DNA of 64,000 nucleotides. Source: Labyrinthula sp. Ha. Taxonomy: Eukaryota > Sar > Bigyra > Labyrinthulida > Labyrinthulaceae. Numbering within the stretch: the stretch's first letter is position 1; each line of letters begins with the position of its first letter. The notes under the pieces were generated by a model. The model was not told the origin of the DNA. It worked only from the letters and a program-made list of their open reading frames with translations, and made no database searches. Of this stretch, positions 33,093 through 45,002 are shown in pieces. The stretch spans positions 1 through 64,000 of the forward strand of contig JAALGZ010000080.1 of assembly GCA_015227615.1 (NCBI GenBank), in the 5' to 3' direction. The translations under genes and the position numbers were made by a program.

Positions 33093-35637
33093 CTACAAAT
33101 TATCACTCGTGCGGTCTGGTTTTTCTTTGTTTTCCTCGTTCTTCTTCTGCGTATATTTAACGGCTAGATCTTATGTCCGACCAATATTTCAACGGATAGT
33201 GTCTCATTTCCCAAAAAAAAGGTGGTATTTTTTTGTCTTGTTGAAACAAATAGGAATAAAACAAAACAAACCTTGGAATATAATATGCATTGTAAAATAA
33301 GGTAGCCGAAACTTCAGGAAATTTTATTTGTTCATACTAAGTTTAGGGCTAAAAGTAAGCAGGAAAAGCAATGTTCTTATAAAATAATAATTCAGATGAA
33401 TTAGAGTTTATACTCCTATTTTAAATGGTTGTGTAATTTTTTAGTAACAGCAGCATATGGTGTACAGGTTGTTAGATCCATCTATATTATCTTAATGCAA
33501 ATGTTTAAAGTTCATTAAGAGAATTGATAACCAAATAACTTTATAATTTTTAAATTTGGGAAGAGCAGGGAGCTAAGAGTTCTTCATATGTTAAAGTCTA
33601 TGAGGCGTCTGATATAAGTCTAAGGAGACAGGTAACAAGAAGGTTTCTTAAAAGAGTTAACGCTTAAGAGGGAAATAACCCATGAAAGAAACTTAGCAGC
33701 TATGATAAACTAGGGAATACTTAAGCAGTTTACCTGATCCTATATTTCTTGAAATAGAGAAACAGCCTACTAACTAAAAGGAGACAAACTCTTGTTCGAG
33801 AAGAGGCTCTTATCTAAAGAATACTTTGACAATGTCGTTAATACTTTTTTAAAAAGAATTAAACATGACAAAGCTGAAGAAAAAGTATATCAATTGGTTT
33901 GAACAGTAATCTTAGCTAAACTAGTGTAGACAGAGAGTATCCTACAATGTGTTGGATAGTTGGTTTAAGTTGAGTGGTAGTTGGATGTAAATATCGTGTT
34001 GAACTAAAGAGGTACATCTCTTGTTGAACTAAAGAGGTAGGTATTTTGTTGAACTAAAGAAGTAGATAATGGTTAGTACAAAAGAGGAAGGTAGTAGTTT
34101 TAACTATGTATTGAGCAGACTTTATCTAATGAAAAATAAAATAAAAACTTACATTTAACACAATGGAAAATTGGTACTAACTGTAAGGGGAACATTCTGG
34201 GTGGAGGTTGATGTGTTCTTCTTGGCAATTTCAAATGTGTAGCCTCTGTAGTTTTCTGAAAAAGAATCTTTGTAGTGCTAGGCCTCATCACTACTATGAA
34301 AATTGTAACTCTTGCTCAAAAATTTGCAAAACAGGTGCTTTGCTTAGGAAGTAGGGATTAGACCTGGTAGTACCTAAGAATAATTATTTGGTAGCCATTT
34401 TAATTCTGATTATCAACAAGAAAACTGGGATTTTGATTCTTATCAAATGGTTCCGCCCCTCTTCTGATAACGAACTGATTGTTCTCACAAAATTTGGCCA
34501 CATGGTCATGTGGAAAATGGATAAATAGCTATAATTTAATCATTGCCACGCAGGGAAACCTTCAAAACCCTTTTATGTGGCCCAATCATGCAATAAAATT
34601 TTATTAACAATAAAAAATAAAGAAGGATTGCTTTATTAGGTATAGAACTTTCAATTTTCTTAATTTATAAGAAGACTCAATACAGTTTTCAATTAATTAC
34701 TGAAAACAGTTGTCAACTACAATGCCTACTTACCAAAAAGAGTTCAGCGTAAGTTTTAGCCAACTTCTATTCAAAAAAAACACAAAAAATTATTAATGTT
34801 GCTTCATTTGTTTAGTACTGCATTTGGGAGCAATACATTCAAGTTTAACTACAGAGAAAAACTTCTTGAGGTAAACAAAGCACCCACTTTGAGTCCTAAG
34901 ATCTTTCCAAGGGAATTACAAGTTAAATTCTCTCAGAAAGCATTATATTTTATGGTTGTTTTCGGTTGAATTTCAATATACTTAATTTATAATGATAAGC
35001 AAAAAGGTGTAGTATTCTAAAGGGAGGAGGTAGGATGATATCTTCTTTCCACAGGTCAATATGAGCAAGTAATATGATTATTTTCATTTCTTATCTCTTA
35101 GCATGCCTTTATTAGATTCTAATCAGAGTTAGCAAAAAAAATTTAAGTATTTGAAATTAAACTATAACGGGAGCATCTTAAGAAATACAGTTAGCACTTA
35201 TTGCATTCTAGGGTTGCAATTTGTCATGTATGGTTAAATCATTACTTTTTTGCTATACTTGTTTAGGTTTCTACCATAATTTAACTCCTTCAAAAATAGA
35301 AATAAAACAAAAACATAAATTTTAGACTGTAACAGAGGTTCTTATATATATTATAACCTTTACAATACGTCTCTCAGTTTTCCCGTTTGTTTTTTATTTC
35401 TGTTTCTTCTTTCATCTAGTAGCCAAAAATCTCTCTACTGTTCAAAGAAAAATTAAAATATCATAATATAAAACAACTTCAATAAAAGGAAAAATTAAAT
35501 GGTTTTTTCATAGATAACTGAGTAGTTTATAGGAATTTAACACTATCCCATATTCAATAAAACTTTCTTTTTTTTTGTCGAGAATTTTCTATGTTAGCAC
35601 GAGATGACATTACCAGGGAAATTAATTTACAAATTAA
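33093..35637. other. Intergenic region between diacylglycerol kinase and SF3B1
   Basis: Divergent promoters are expected at both ends. YAACGG motifs occur at 33,158-33,163 and 33,190-33,195 upstream of the kinase. A 25-nt tandem repeat lies at 33,998-34,097. Nothing else recognised. Confidence 0.6.
33998..34097 (+). repeat. 25-nt tandem repeat, four units
   Basis: Units begin at 33,998, 34,023, 34,048 and about 34,073, each opening GTTGAACTAAAGAGGTA or a variant. The first three are close; the fourth is degenerate (GTTAGTACAAAAGAGGAAG). Confidence 0.85.
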
Positions 35638-38544
35638 ATGGCAAGAGACAAAGATTTCTCGAAATCACAAGAAGATAAACCTCGGAAAAGGCGTAGATGG
35701 GACAAAGCACCTGATAAGAAATCCACATCTCGATGGGATGCGAAGCTAACTGCTACACCTACCTTAGTTTCAAGTAATCAAGATGAAGAAAACAAGCCCA
35801 AACTAGACGACAAGCTCTCTGACAAAGCTTTAGATGAAATGTTACCAAAAGAAGGCTACAAGATACTAAAACCACCAGCAGATTATAATCCAGCTATAAC
35901 AACTGCAAAATTATCTAATCTATCTAAATTAGCAGGTGGTATAGCACTTAATGATGAAGAAGTACCCGATGTAAAACCTGGAGAAGAATACTTATTTCAA
36001 AAACTTGCTGTTCCTGATTCAAATTTAAATCACGTTGAAGCAAGAGAAAAAGAAATTTTGAAGCATTTGTTACGAATCAAGGATGGAGATCCAGCTCAAA
36101 GAAAACAGTCACTTAAATTACTTGTTACAGATGCCAGGTATTTAGGTCCTGGTCCTTTGTTCAACCAAATCCTTCCTTTACTTATGTCTCCTCAACTTTC
36201 AGAACAAGAACGGCATCTCTTCATCAAATTAACAGATCGACTGCTTTACAAATTGGACGAATTAGTTCGTCCATATGTTCCCAAGCTCTTAGTGGTAGTT
36301 GAACCAATGCTAATTGACGATGATTACTACGCACGAGTTGAAGGCAGAGAAGTTATTGCGCATTTAGCTCGTGCAGCTGGATTAGCTTCAATGATTGCTG
36401 CAATGCGTGCTGACATTGATTCTCCAGACACGTACGTAAGGAACACGACGGCTAGGGCATTGGCCGTTGTCGCCCAAGCTGTTGGAATTGGAAGTGTAAT
36501 TCCATTTTTAAAAGCTGTTTGTAATAGTAAGAAGTCATGGAGAGCTCGACACACTGGAACTAAAGTTGTACAGCAGATGGGGATTTTAATGGGGATTGGA
36601 ATTCTACCCTGGTTAAAAAGTGTTGTTGAAGTGATTCGTAAGGGATTGACTGATGAAGAACAGCAAGTAAGGATGGTTACTGCTCTTACATTATCTACAT
36701 TGGCAGAGAGTGTTCATCCGTATGGGATTGAGAGCTTTGATAACTGCTTGGAGGATTTATGGACTGGTGTGCGATTACATCGAGGAAAAGCATTGGCTGG
36801 GTTTTTAAAAGCTGTTGGGTCGATTACACCTCTGATGGACTCTGAGTACGCTGGATACTTTGCAAAGGAAGTTTGGAGCGTTGTTCGAAGGGAAATGGAT
36901 GCTGGAGACATTGAGATGAGAAAAGTTGTTTTGGGTGTTATTGAAAAAACTGTTGCTATTGATGGAGTTGATGTAAAATTTGTAAGAGAAGAAGTTGTAG
37001 AAAGAGTAGTTGAGAAGTTTTGGGTTAGAAGGATGGCGCTTGATAGAAGAAATTATAGGGCACTAATTAGCACAACAGTTGAGATTGCTAAGAAAATTGG
37101 TGCAAAAGAAATTATTGAGCGCTTAGCTTCTGATCTAAAGGATGAAAGTGAATTATTTCGTCGTATGGTTGCTGAATGTATTGACGAAGTGATTCAATGT
37201 TTAGGTATTTCAGAGTTAAGTGAAAGTTTGGAGGCGCAAATTGTAGATGGAGTTTTGTTTGCGTATAGTGAACAAAGTGCAACTAGTTTTCAAGCTGATT
37301 TAGAATCTGCTCATGGTGCAGATGAAGCTCAGATGATAATGCTCAATGCTTTTGGAACTATTTTGCATTCTCTTGGATCAAGAGCTGCACCATATTTGCC
37401 TAAAATTGTTCAAGTAATAACTACTAGATTACATAATAAGAGTGTTACTACTAGAATGCAAGCTGCAGACTTAGTTTCAAGGATTGCCGTGGTTTTGAAT
37501 AAATGTGGAGAAACCAAATTAATGAATCATTTAGCTGTATTGTTATATGAATACTTAGGTGAAGAATATCCTGAAGTTCTTGGTTCTATTCTTAGTGGAT
37601 TGAAATCAATAGTAAATGTCATTGGAATGGATAATATGACTCCACCTATTCAAGATCTTCTTCCTAGATTGGTTCCAATACTAAAGAATAGGCATGAAAA
37701 AGTACAAGAAAATTGTGTGGATTTAGTTGGAAGAATTGCCGATCGAGGTGCTCAATTTGTGTCTCCGAAAGAATGGATGAGAGTTTGTCAAGAACTTTTG
37801 GAACTATTGAAAGCTCATAAGAAGGCAATTCGAAGAGCAGCTGTGAATACATTTGGATACGTTGCGAAAGCAATTGGTCCTCAAGATGTTCTTCATGTGC
37901 TATTGACAAACTTAAAAGTAGAAGAACGTCAACTTAGAGTGTGCACAACAGTTGCTTTAGCTATTGTAGCCGAAACTTGTTCTCCTTTTACAGTTTTACC
38001 TTCATTAATGAACGAATACAGATTTCCTGATGCCAATGTTCAAAATGGGGTATTAAAAGCTATGGCATTTCTTTTTGAATACATTGGGGAAATGTCACGC
38101 GACTATATTTACGCAGTAGTTACACTATTAACAGATGCTTTAACAGATCGAGATCGTGTACATCGACAAACAGCATGCACTTGCATTAAGCACTTAGCAC
38201 TTGGAGTATTGGGATGTGGTTATGAAGATATATTTGAACATTTAATAAATTATGTATGGCCTAATGTTTTGGAAACAAGTCCGCATGTATTAGGAGCTGT
38301 GATGGATGCGATTGAGGGCTTAAGACTAGTGTTGGGATCTCCTCGAGTTTTTTTGTACACTGTTCAAGGATTGTATCATCCAGCTAGAAGAGTAAGAGAA
38401 ATGTATTGGAAAATATATAATAATCTTTATGTTTATGGACCTGAAAAACTTGTTCCTTGTTATCCTAGAATAACAGGAGAAGATATTGGTGAAGAAAAAA
38501 TAGGTATGGATTATGTAAGACCAGAACTGGAAATCTTTATTTAA
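35638..38544 (+). CDS. SF3B1: Splicing factor 3B subunit 1 (SF3B1/SF3b155/Prp10/Hsh155)
   Basis: 968 residues, one exon, ATG to TAA. Core scaffold of the U2 snRNP SF3b complex; its HEAT superhelix clamps the U2-branch-point duplex. A short N-terminal region (1-100) has basic RKRRRWDK and [11 protein letters not shown] motifs, like the Trp-containing ligand motifs that bind UHM proteins (U2AF65, SPF45). The HEAT repeats then align end to end with human SF3B1: [87 protein letters not shown] and [15 protein letters not shown]. It is shorter than the human protein (1,304) mainly because the N-terminal region is cut down. Oddities: Gln where human has K700, Thr where human has E622, and an extra stretch of about 14 residues after YSEQSA. 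Nuclear. Confidence 0.98.
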   Translation: MARDKDFSKSQEDKPRKRRRWDKAPDKKSTSRWDAKLTATPTLVSSNQDEENKPKLDDKLSDKALDEMLPKEGYKILKPPADYNPAITTAKLSNLSKLAGGIALNDEEVPDVKPGEEYLFQKLAVPDSNLNHVEAREKEILKHLLRIKDGDPAQRKQSLKLLVTDARYLGPGPLFNQILPLLMSPQLSEQERHLFIKLTDRLLYKLDELVRPYVPKLLVVVEPMLIDDDYYARVEGREVIAHLARAAGLASMIAAMRADIDSPDTYVRNTTARALAVVAQAVGIGSVIPFLKAVCNSKKSWRARHTGTKVVQQMGILMGIGILPWLKSVVEVIRKGLTDEEQQVRMVTALTLSTLAESVHPYGIESFDNCLEDLWTGVRLHRGKALAGFLKAVGSITPLMDSEYAGYFAKEVWSVVRREMDAGDIEMRKVVLGVIEKTVAIDGVDVKFVREEVVERVVEKFWVRRMALDRRNYRALISTTVEIAKKIGAKEIIERLASDLKDESELFRRMVAECIDEVIQCLGISELSESLEAQIVDGVLFAYSEQSATSFQADLESAHGADEAQMIMLNAFGTILHSLGSRAAPYLPKIVQVITTRLHNKSVTTRMQAADLVSRIAVVLNKCGETKLMNHLAVLLYEYLGEEYPEVLGSILSGLKSIVNVIGMDNMTPPIQDLLPRLVPILKNRHEKVQENCVDLVGRIADRGAQFVSPKEWMRVCQELLELLKAHKKAIRRAAVNTFGYVAKAIGPQDVLHVLLTNLKVEERQLRVCTTVALAIVAETCSPFTVLPSLMNEYRFPDANVQNGVLKAMAFLFEYIGEMSRDYIYAVVTLLTDALTDRDRVHRQTACTCIKHLALGVLGCGYEDIFEHLINYVWPNVLETSPHVLGAVMDAIEGLRLVLGSPRVFLYTVQGLYHPARRVREMYWKIYNNLYVYGPEKLVPCYPRITGEDIGEEKIGMDYVRPELEIFI

Positions 38545-38645
38545 GTGGTTTTCAATCTGCTTTTTTTAGTAGGTGTTAATGAAAAAAAACTAATATTCAA
38601 GTTTTAAGCTTTAGGAGATAATTCTTTATGAAGATGCGGTTACAT

Positions 38646-39299
38646 CTAGGGCATTTCTTGTTCATTATATGTTTCAAAGTATTTTTTGATGTTATCCTTA
38701 TATTTTTTTGGTGGACCAAAGACGTATTCTTCATGAAGGAATACAAAGAGAATAAAGACACTAAATGGGTAAACTGAATAAATAAGAAACACATACAGTT
38801 CAGCATTGTCACTAATGTAACTCATGTAGCTTGTTACGAATAAAAGCATTATAACAACAAAAGAACTTATAATCCTTGCCCAGGATAATGGCGCGTTATC
38901 CTTAAACGTTCTCTCCCAATGAACGAGAGACTGATTTGGATCTGAACCAAATTGTTTGACAAAGAATCTTTCTACACCGCCTTTGTTCTCCTTTAATTTT
39001 CCTCTTACATAAACTCTCGTATTAATCGTAAGAACCAAATTTAAAAAGTCTACCTCTGTTACTTCATATTGTTCTTCTGTATGCGTTGGGTTAGAGTGTT
39101 CTAGTCTATAACATACTCCGGGCTTTCCATTTTCACCTTTGTATTTCTTGGTTTTTGCTGATTTAACTGTGAAGTTCTTAGACTCGAATGGTCGATTCAC
39201 TTTCATAAACGAATCAGTGTCAATTAAAGCTTTCCAAACTTTCTCTTTGCTTTGCCTAACACGAACTTTTTTATACTTTGAAAAATCAGTAACACACAT
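38646..39299 (-). CDS. START-like (SRPBCC/polyketide-cyclase-like) protein with C-terminal membrane segments, paralogue A
   Basis: 217 residues from the ATG at 39,299. That ATG is chosen because paralogue B starts at the same point (MC-x-x-D-x-x-KYK). An upstream in-frame ATG at 39,380 would add 27 Ser-rich residues. The N-terminal 135 residues have the SRPBCC pattern: KEKVWKALIDTDSFMKV opening helix, then KGENGKPGVCYRLEH, then beta-rich sequence. Two hydrophobic spans follow (about 141-162 and 166-189), then a charged tail. It is probably a membrane-anchored lipid- or hydrophobic-ligand-binding protein. The family is local to this window (see 57.3-59.6 kb) and I know no named member. Convergent with SF3B1, about 100 nt apart. 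Confidence 0.6.
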   Translation of the reverse strand: MCVTDFSKYKKVRVRQSKEKVWKALIDTDSFMKVNRPFESKNFTVKSAKTKKYKGENGKPGVCYRLEHSNPTHTEEQYEVTEVDFLNLVLTINTRVYVRGKLKENKGGVERFFVKQFGSDPNQSLVHWERTFKDNAPLSWARIISSFVVIMLLFVTSYMSYISDNAELYVFLIYSVYPFSVFILFVFLHEEYVFGPPKKYKDNIKKYFETYNEQEMP

Positions 39300-39649
39300 T
39301 TTATTTGCAAAAACACCTGTTTTGTCTTTATGTAATGAACTTGAAGAACTGTATTTAGTGTTCCAATATATATATCTCATTTTAACGAGAGTATTGACTC
39401 TCGTTGTATTGGTTTCTAAAAATTCTCAATTGAATACTCGATACCATTTTTCCCGATATCTGTTTTTGCTTATATCGTGCATAATTCACTGAGATCACGA
39501 TAATTTAATGTTATCTCGTTTTCCCCAATACTTGATTTGATCAAGTTTCAATATTATATTGTCTCGAACTATATCGATTAATAACGAATTGCGCCCGGTT
39601 AAGATTTGAATCGAATGATTCTAACAGTAATAAATTATCTTAGATATAT

Positions 39650-39750
39650 AAATTAAGTTAAGTTAAGGTGAGAGTAAGGTACTACATCTGCAAATCCGCC
39701 TACGCATTTATTTTCGGGTCCGATCCCGGACCACAGCTCACTAGGGAAGC
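39650..39750 (+). other. tRNA-like box / possible tRNA-derived SINE relic
   Basis: CGGGTCCGATCCCG forms a T-arm-like hairpin containing a near-consensus RNA polymerase III B box (GGTCCGATCC). About 35 nt upstream lies CTGCAAA, resembling a tRNA-Cys anticodon loop. The acceptor and D arms do not fold, so it is not a working tRNA. Confidence 0.25.
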
Positions 39751-39862
39751 TTCCCGTCTCGTGTTCCTACTGTCACTTAACTAAACTATTTTTCGGGATC
39801 TCGAGACACTCTTGGTATGATCTCGATAGTTTTCCCGTTGTACTCATTTATCGCATTTGATC

Positions 39863-39920
39863 TCCCAAAATAATGATTTCCCAAAATATTGATTTTCCAA
39901 AATAGTGATTTCCCAAAATT
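39863..39920 (+). repeat. Short tandem repeat, about 16-nt unit, four copies
   Basis: Four imperfect copies of TCCCAAAATAATGATT follow one another, the last degenerate. Confidence 0.7.
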
Positions 39921-40869
39921 TGTGAAAAATCCAAATCGAAATTAGGAAATCATGCAAGAAAATCATGAAAGAAATTGAGACATTGTCAGACGTCATATCC
40001 AGCGCTAAGCGTGTTATTTGATTAATTAATAATTTATCAACAAGAGATTTCGCAATATGTTTTTTATTGATTGATTCTGATAATTTCCAAATTATTTTGA
40101 TTGATTATTGATCATCATTGTTAATCAATAACAATTTGGGCCACATGGCCAATATCAATTAATTTGTTGATACGTTTGGTTATTGATAAGTGTTGATAAT
40201 TTAGTTATTCCGTCACTTTTTAATGAAATTCCATAATAATTCAGTTAAATTCAGAGAGCTCTCCTACAAGGGCAGGCTAGTTATTAAACACTCCTAAGCA
40301 AGAACAAAAAGTTAAGAAACTTATTTAACATCATTGGAAAGCTCTCTGTGTACACACCATACTTCTTTAACATTCAATTGATTTTGAAAGTGTTGTTATG
40401 TTCCTTTTGTCGGTAAGTGAGAACCCTGTTTATAAATAATTAATTTCTAACGAAGTAGTTTAGGGTTTCGAAACGATATTAGCTTTCTCTTTGTACTTTT
40501 ATCTTTTGCTTTTTTTGTGTTTGTTTTTATAATACCTTCCTTCTTTAGCCTCCTTTAAATACCATCCCTAAACGACCTTCCTTCTTAAGACATCATAAAA
40601 ACCAGAACACTACCCTCAAGAAACCATCCTCAAATAACTTTTCACTCGAAAGAACAACATAATATGCAACTACCTATAAATACCATAACAAGTGTTAACA
40701 ACAATATACAGTGGTGCTTTAGTGACAGCGAAACAGATTATGACTGCAGACAGTGAAATCCCTCTGATTTGGCTTCTAATTCGTTTCGTTGAAAGCTAGG
40801 TACATGTTTCCAGAGCCCTTTTAAATATCACCCTAGCTGAAGGAGATGGGAAAAAAATTGTAATAGTTA

Positions 40870-42900
40870 ATTTCAGATACATCACCAAATACCACCAAAA
40901 TATGATTTATTGATTTCATTTCGACCAGAGAACAATGAAGAAAAGGTTAAACAACCTCTGTAGCTGTTGAGGTCATTTCTTATACTAAAATTAAGCCTAA
41001 CATTAAACATTGGTGCCTTATTATTTTTGCTATTACGGGGTGGTGAAAACTTTATCCACGAATTTTTCAAAAATGCAGTATAATGGCCATATAATTAACA
41101 ATACCTTTTCAGCTCTTCTACATAGCTCAACATCTATTTCAAACTAAACTTAACAGTTAATAATAACATAAATATTTGTAGGCTAAAATCAAAAGAAAAT
41201 GTAAAAAACCATGATTACTAAAAATGACCCATGTAGTATTTGCTAGTTTTTGTCACGAAATCTTCTTCAAATCATTGAGTACGTCTAGTTCTCAATTGAT
41301 CGACTTTTTCTTATTATACTACTTTTTCAACTTGGTTTCTTGAACTTAGTTCTTTTTTTCTAACTATTACTTAAGTCTTAAAAAACTTATGGAAAACTGT
41401 ATTCAGCAAAACACAGTTCTCGTTCTATCATATTCATAACCATAGTTCACCGCACCACGTCATCAACATATGCTCTTCCAATACACTCTGATATGATATT
41501 ACCGCCAATATTTTGTTATATCATACTTATCATTCTTACCTGTTCATACAGTTGCTCAAAACTTAAGTAAATATTTCCAAAAGCCCCTTACCACCTACAA
41601 GAGCTCCGCTTGGCTTCCAACAAAAGTTCAAACATACCTCACCTGTTCAATTCACATCTAAAAATGCATATCCCATACTTGAGGTCAGAACATCAGCTGT
41701 ACCTTCTATATTTACAAACCAAAACTAATATATTTCCAGAGAACATAATATTATCACCCACAATGTATTTCACATTAAAACATCTTTTCAACCATGTGTT
41801 TTTCAACGTATTTAATATGGATGAGTACTTTAAGCCCTAGAGAACGCTACTTTTGAGGGTCCTTTTCACTAAGTTTACAGATCTGTAAAAACCTACATCC
41901 AAACCTAACATCACGAACAACAACTCTATGGAGGTCCTGATTGTTTTCAAACTCTAGAAACTTATCATAGTTCTTTTATCATTCTATTTCATAAGATTTT
42001 CTCAGGTTAACTATAACTGAGTTTAAATTCACTCAGAAAAGTTAAATGTTAAAAATTTACACATCTAAAAATTTGATATCACTCAGCTTTGTTATAATCC
42101 TATCAAATTTTGTACTAAATAACCAATAAGTATAAGGAAAGAACCTTTAAATTATATTTTTGTTTTGTGGAAGTTTTTAATATATTGTTAAGAAAAGATG
42201 ATATCGGATTAATTTGCAGTTTTTGTCAACGCCAATTCATGAAATGCCTCACGAAATACTCGTCCACAGCCTAAAGAGACCTTAACATTTAAAAACTGAT
42301 AAATTTAGGCAAATCAATTAACATGATTAGAATATAAAGTATTTTAGGTAGAGTTTCAAGCAATGTATCCTATTTGCGAGATTATGTAAAGCTTAGAAAA
42401 AGCTACTGCATAATGTCAAATTTTCCTGAATGAGCAATAAAAAACAGTAAAACACTCTAAAAAATAATAGCCACTTTTTATTAATTATACTTTAGGTTTT
42501 TCTCAACCTTATTTCCACCAAATTTGTAGAATTTTGCTATTAACTCCAGCGATAATTACTTGGATAAATTAAATTTCGTGTTAAAATCAATTGCAAAATA
42601 GTCAAAACTGAACTCCAGATTGGCTAAATATAATAAAACTGTCCATTTGAATTATTTGGTACTAGTTCCAAGTAATTTGAACTTAATACAGATATGTTTT
42701 TGGGGGGTTAATGCTTCTAATGATGTAAACCTCAGTCATACTAATTTAAGTTCCTAGTTCTGAATAATAGTTTTCTCTTACCTTTTAAACATAAAAAATT
42801 ATAAAAAACCTGAAATAATTTAAAATATATATTACTGCAAATATTCAGAGTAAATATGTTTTGGTTTTATGAAAAACTCGTTTAGAGGCGTTTCTATGGT
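40870..42900 (+). repeat. Diverged dispersed repeat, copy 1 (about 2.0 kb)
   Basis: Co-linear with 48,790-50,350 through many matched blocks. Examples: CAAAAATGCAGTATAATGGCC, TTTTTGTCACGAAATCTTC, TTAAGTTTACAGATCT, ATCACGAACAACAACTCTAT and TGTCAAATTTTCCTGAATG. Copy 1 has about 450 nt (around 41,285-41,740) absent from copy 2. Neither copy has a convincing open frame. The ends are not sharp. Identity is only moderate, so the copies are old. Confidence 0.75.
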
Positions 42901-45002
42901 ATACTTAAATTGGAAAGCTGATATTCATATTTGCACAAGTTAAATAAGTTAAACAAGATTAATCAAACATTACTAGTATCATGTCAATGAAAATACAATT
43001 TTCTTCTAAATGGTAATAATCAAGGTTTTGTAACCCTTAGCAGATTTTATTATTATATTCTATTATAATATAGCTAAATTCATTTGAATCTTTTACGTAA
43101 GAGTTAATTATGTTAGACTTTGATTTAGAGAAATTAATTCAAATCATTTTAAACATAGAATTTATTTTCAGCTATGGTATTTGTGCTGTTTAACCCAAAG
43201 TTAAAATTTCTTGGAACTTTCCTGTTTTTGGTATCACTATATTATTATTATCTACTGGTATTGGTACAGATAACTACTCACAAATAGGCTGTGAACAGAA
43301 TTGGCGTTAGTAATAGTTACTTCTATGGTTGTTTTACCTATAGAATTTTGGGTCCAACAAAATAGGATGAATTTGGATTAAACTTATGAAATGAAAATAT
43401 ATACGAGAAATAAACAAGAAAAAAAATATCTCCTGAGGGAGAAAGGTTAGTTGGAAATGGGAGTGTGTTCTAAGCTGGGTAGTAGTACTATTAATTAGAT
43501 AATATCAGAACCAAGCAATGAACTTTTTGAATTCACTTTGTAGGAAGCCGCATAAGAAAAAAAAATGAAAATACGTCAGAAGAGAGGTTGAAAAATATTT
43601 AAGGAAACATTTTTTACGATGAAAATTGCGATAATCTGTCCAAGTGCTACAGGTAATAATGTCCCGACAACACAATAATATACGTGATAACATTTTACAC
43701 CGCGCCACGTCATCTTTTAGTAGCTTTCACTGTTCCTGTAATATACTTTTGAGAACCGTTAACAAGTTAAAAATCTGAAATAACACTCTCTTGTAAGAAG
43801 GACAATAAACATACTTTCAAGGTTTAGCTTTTAGAATGCGAGAAGTTATATTGGTTCAAACTAGCAACAAATCTTCTGAAAGTTTATTAATTCACGTTGT
43901 TCAATATCCTTGGTGAAATAATTAAATTACTGCTAAGAATCTTTGTGAAGAAGATGGATCTGGGATATCGACATTATGTTTCGTAAGTTTAAAACATGAA
44001 TAAGTTGGTTAAAGTTTCGCAAAATGCGTTATTCTTGTTAAAGATGAAGTTTATCTAAATTAAGACTTTTTATTAAATGATAAATAATAAATTTTAAACT
44101 AGATCATTCTTATAAACAATTCTATCACATTGATGCTTACTCTAAGCTTAACACTTCGGTATGTTCTTCATTTCAAATTCTTCTGTACATGTAAGGTTTC
44201 AACTAACTAAAATTTAAGTAAAGCACGATAAAACACTTTCGTTTTTTTAAGTCTACAAGTTTTTTCTTGTTTTTGGCTTTTCTAGGTGTGTATTTTACAA
44301 GAATGTCTGTTTTGTTCTTGACATTGCATTATTAAGAAAAATTCTAGAATTCGAATTATCCGCGTTACAAATATTCTATAAAATTTCCCCGATTTTCCAC
44401 AGAACCCTTAAAGTGTCTTGTTCCTTTTTCTTTCGCAAGATTTCTTGCAAAGAAAACCATTTCTTAATTCTCAATTCCCATCACTGCTAACCGAGATCAA
44501 TCCTTATGGTAATACACCACTGTGCTTAATGCCTAAAACAATGAAAAACGACTATAAAGAAAAACAAGAAAGAATATTACAAGTATAACCAGATAAAAAT
44601 AGAAGCAATAGAGACAAAAAGGAGAGAATTGAGTTAATTGAGTCGCTTAGTTTAAAGCTAAAAATTATAGAAATCAATTTGTTAAGTAGTTGTTTCCCAA
44701 GACATAATCCTTTGTGAAGGACTAAAAAAAGTAAACTACAACTTAAGGATTTACAAATAGTGATCAAGAATTTTTTTCACCTTGATAGTGCTGGAAAACT
44801 GATATTACCAACTTAGAATAGAATAACTAGTAGAATTATTCTAAAACACTTAAAAAAAACGATTAACCCTTAAAACCAGTCCAAATATTGTTCATCTGAT
44901 TAAATATTTGTCATACTCTTTGGAAACGACATTTCTTTCGCCTTTGAAACAAGAAAAATTTAGTAATGGTTTCTTTCGAAATACTGTCTTTTAGGTAATA
45001 AT

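Larger units (their letters stand above)
39300..45002. other. Gene-free repeat-rich region
   Basis: 39,300-39,650 is upstream sequence of START-like paralogue A. A tRNA-like box lies near 39,700, a short tandem repeat near 39,870, a palindromic AT-rich stretch near 40,100, and copy 1 of a diverged repeat at about 40,870-42,900. 42,900-45,000 is AT-rich with nothing recognised. Confidence 0.55.

Noticed and set aside
33998-34097. CRISPR-like array
   Set aside because: The units are directly tandem without unique spacers, and the genome is eukaryotic.
35638-38544. Minus-strand frames within SF3B1
   Set aside because: Shadows of a strongly conserved plus-strand gene.
39690-39735. Functional tRNA-Cys gene
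   Set aside because: Only the T-arm folds; acceptor, D and anticodon stems do not pair.
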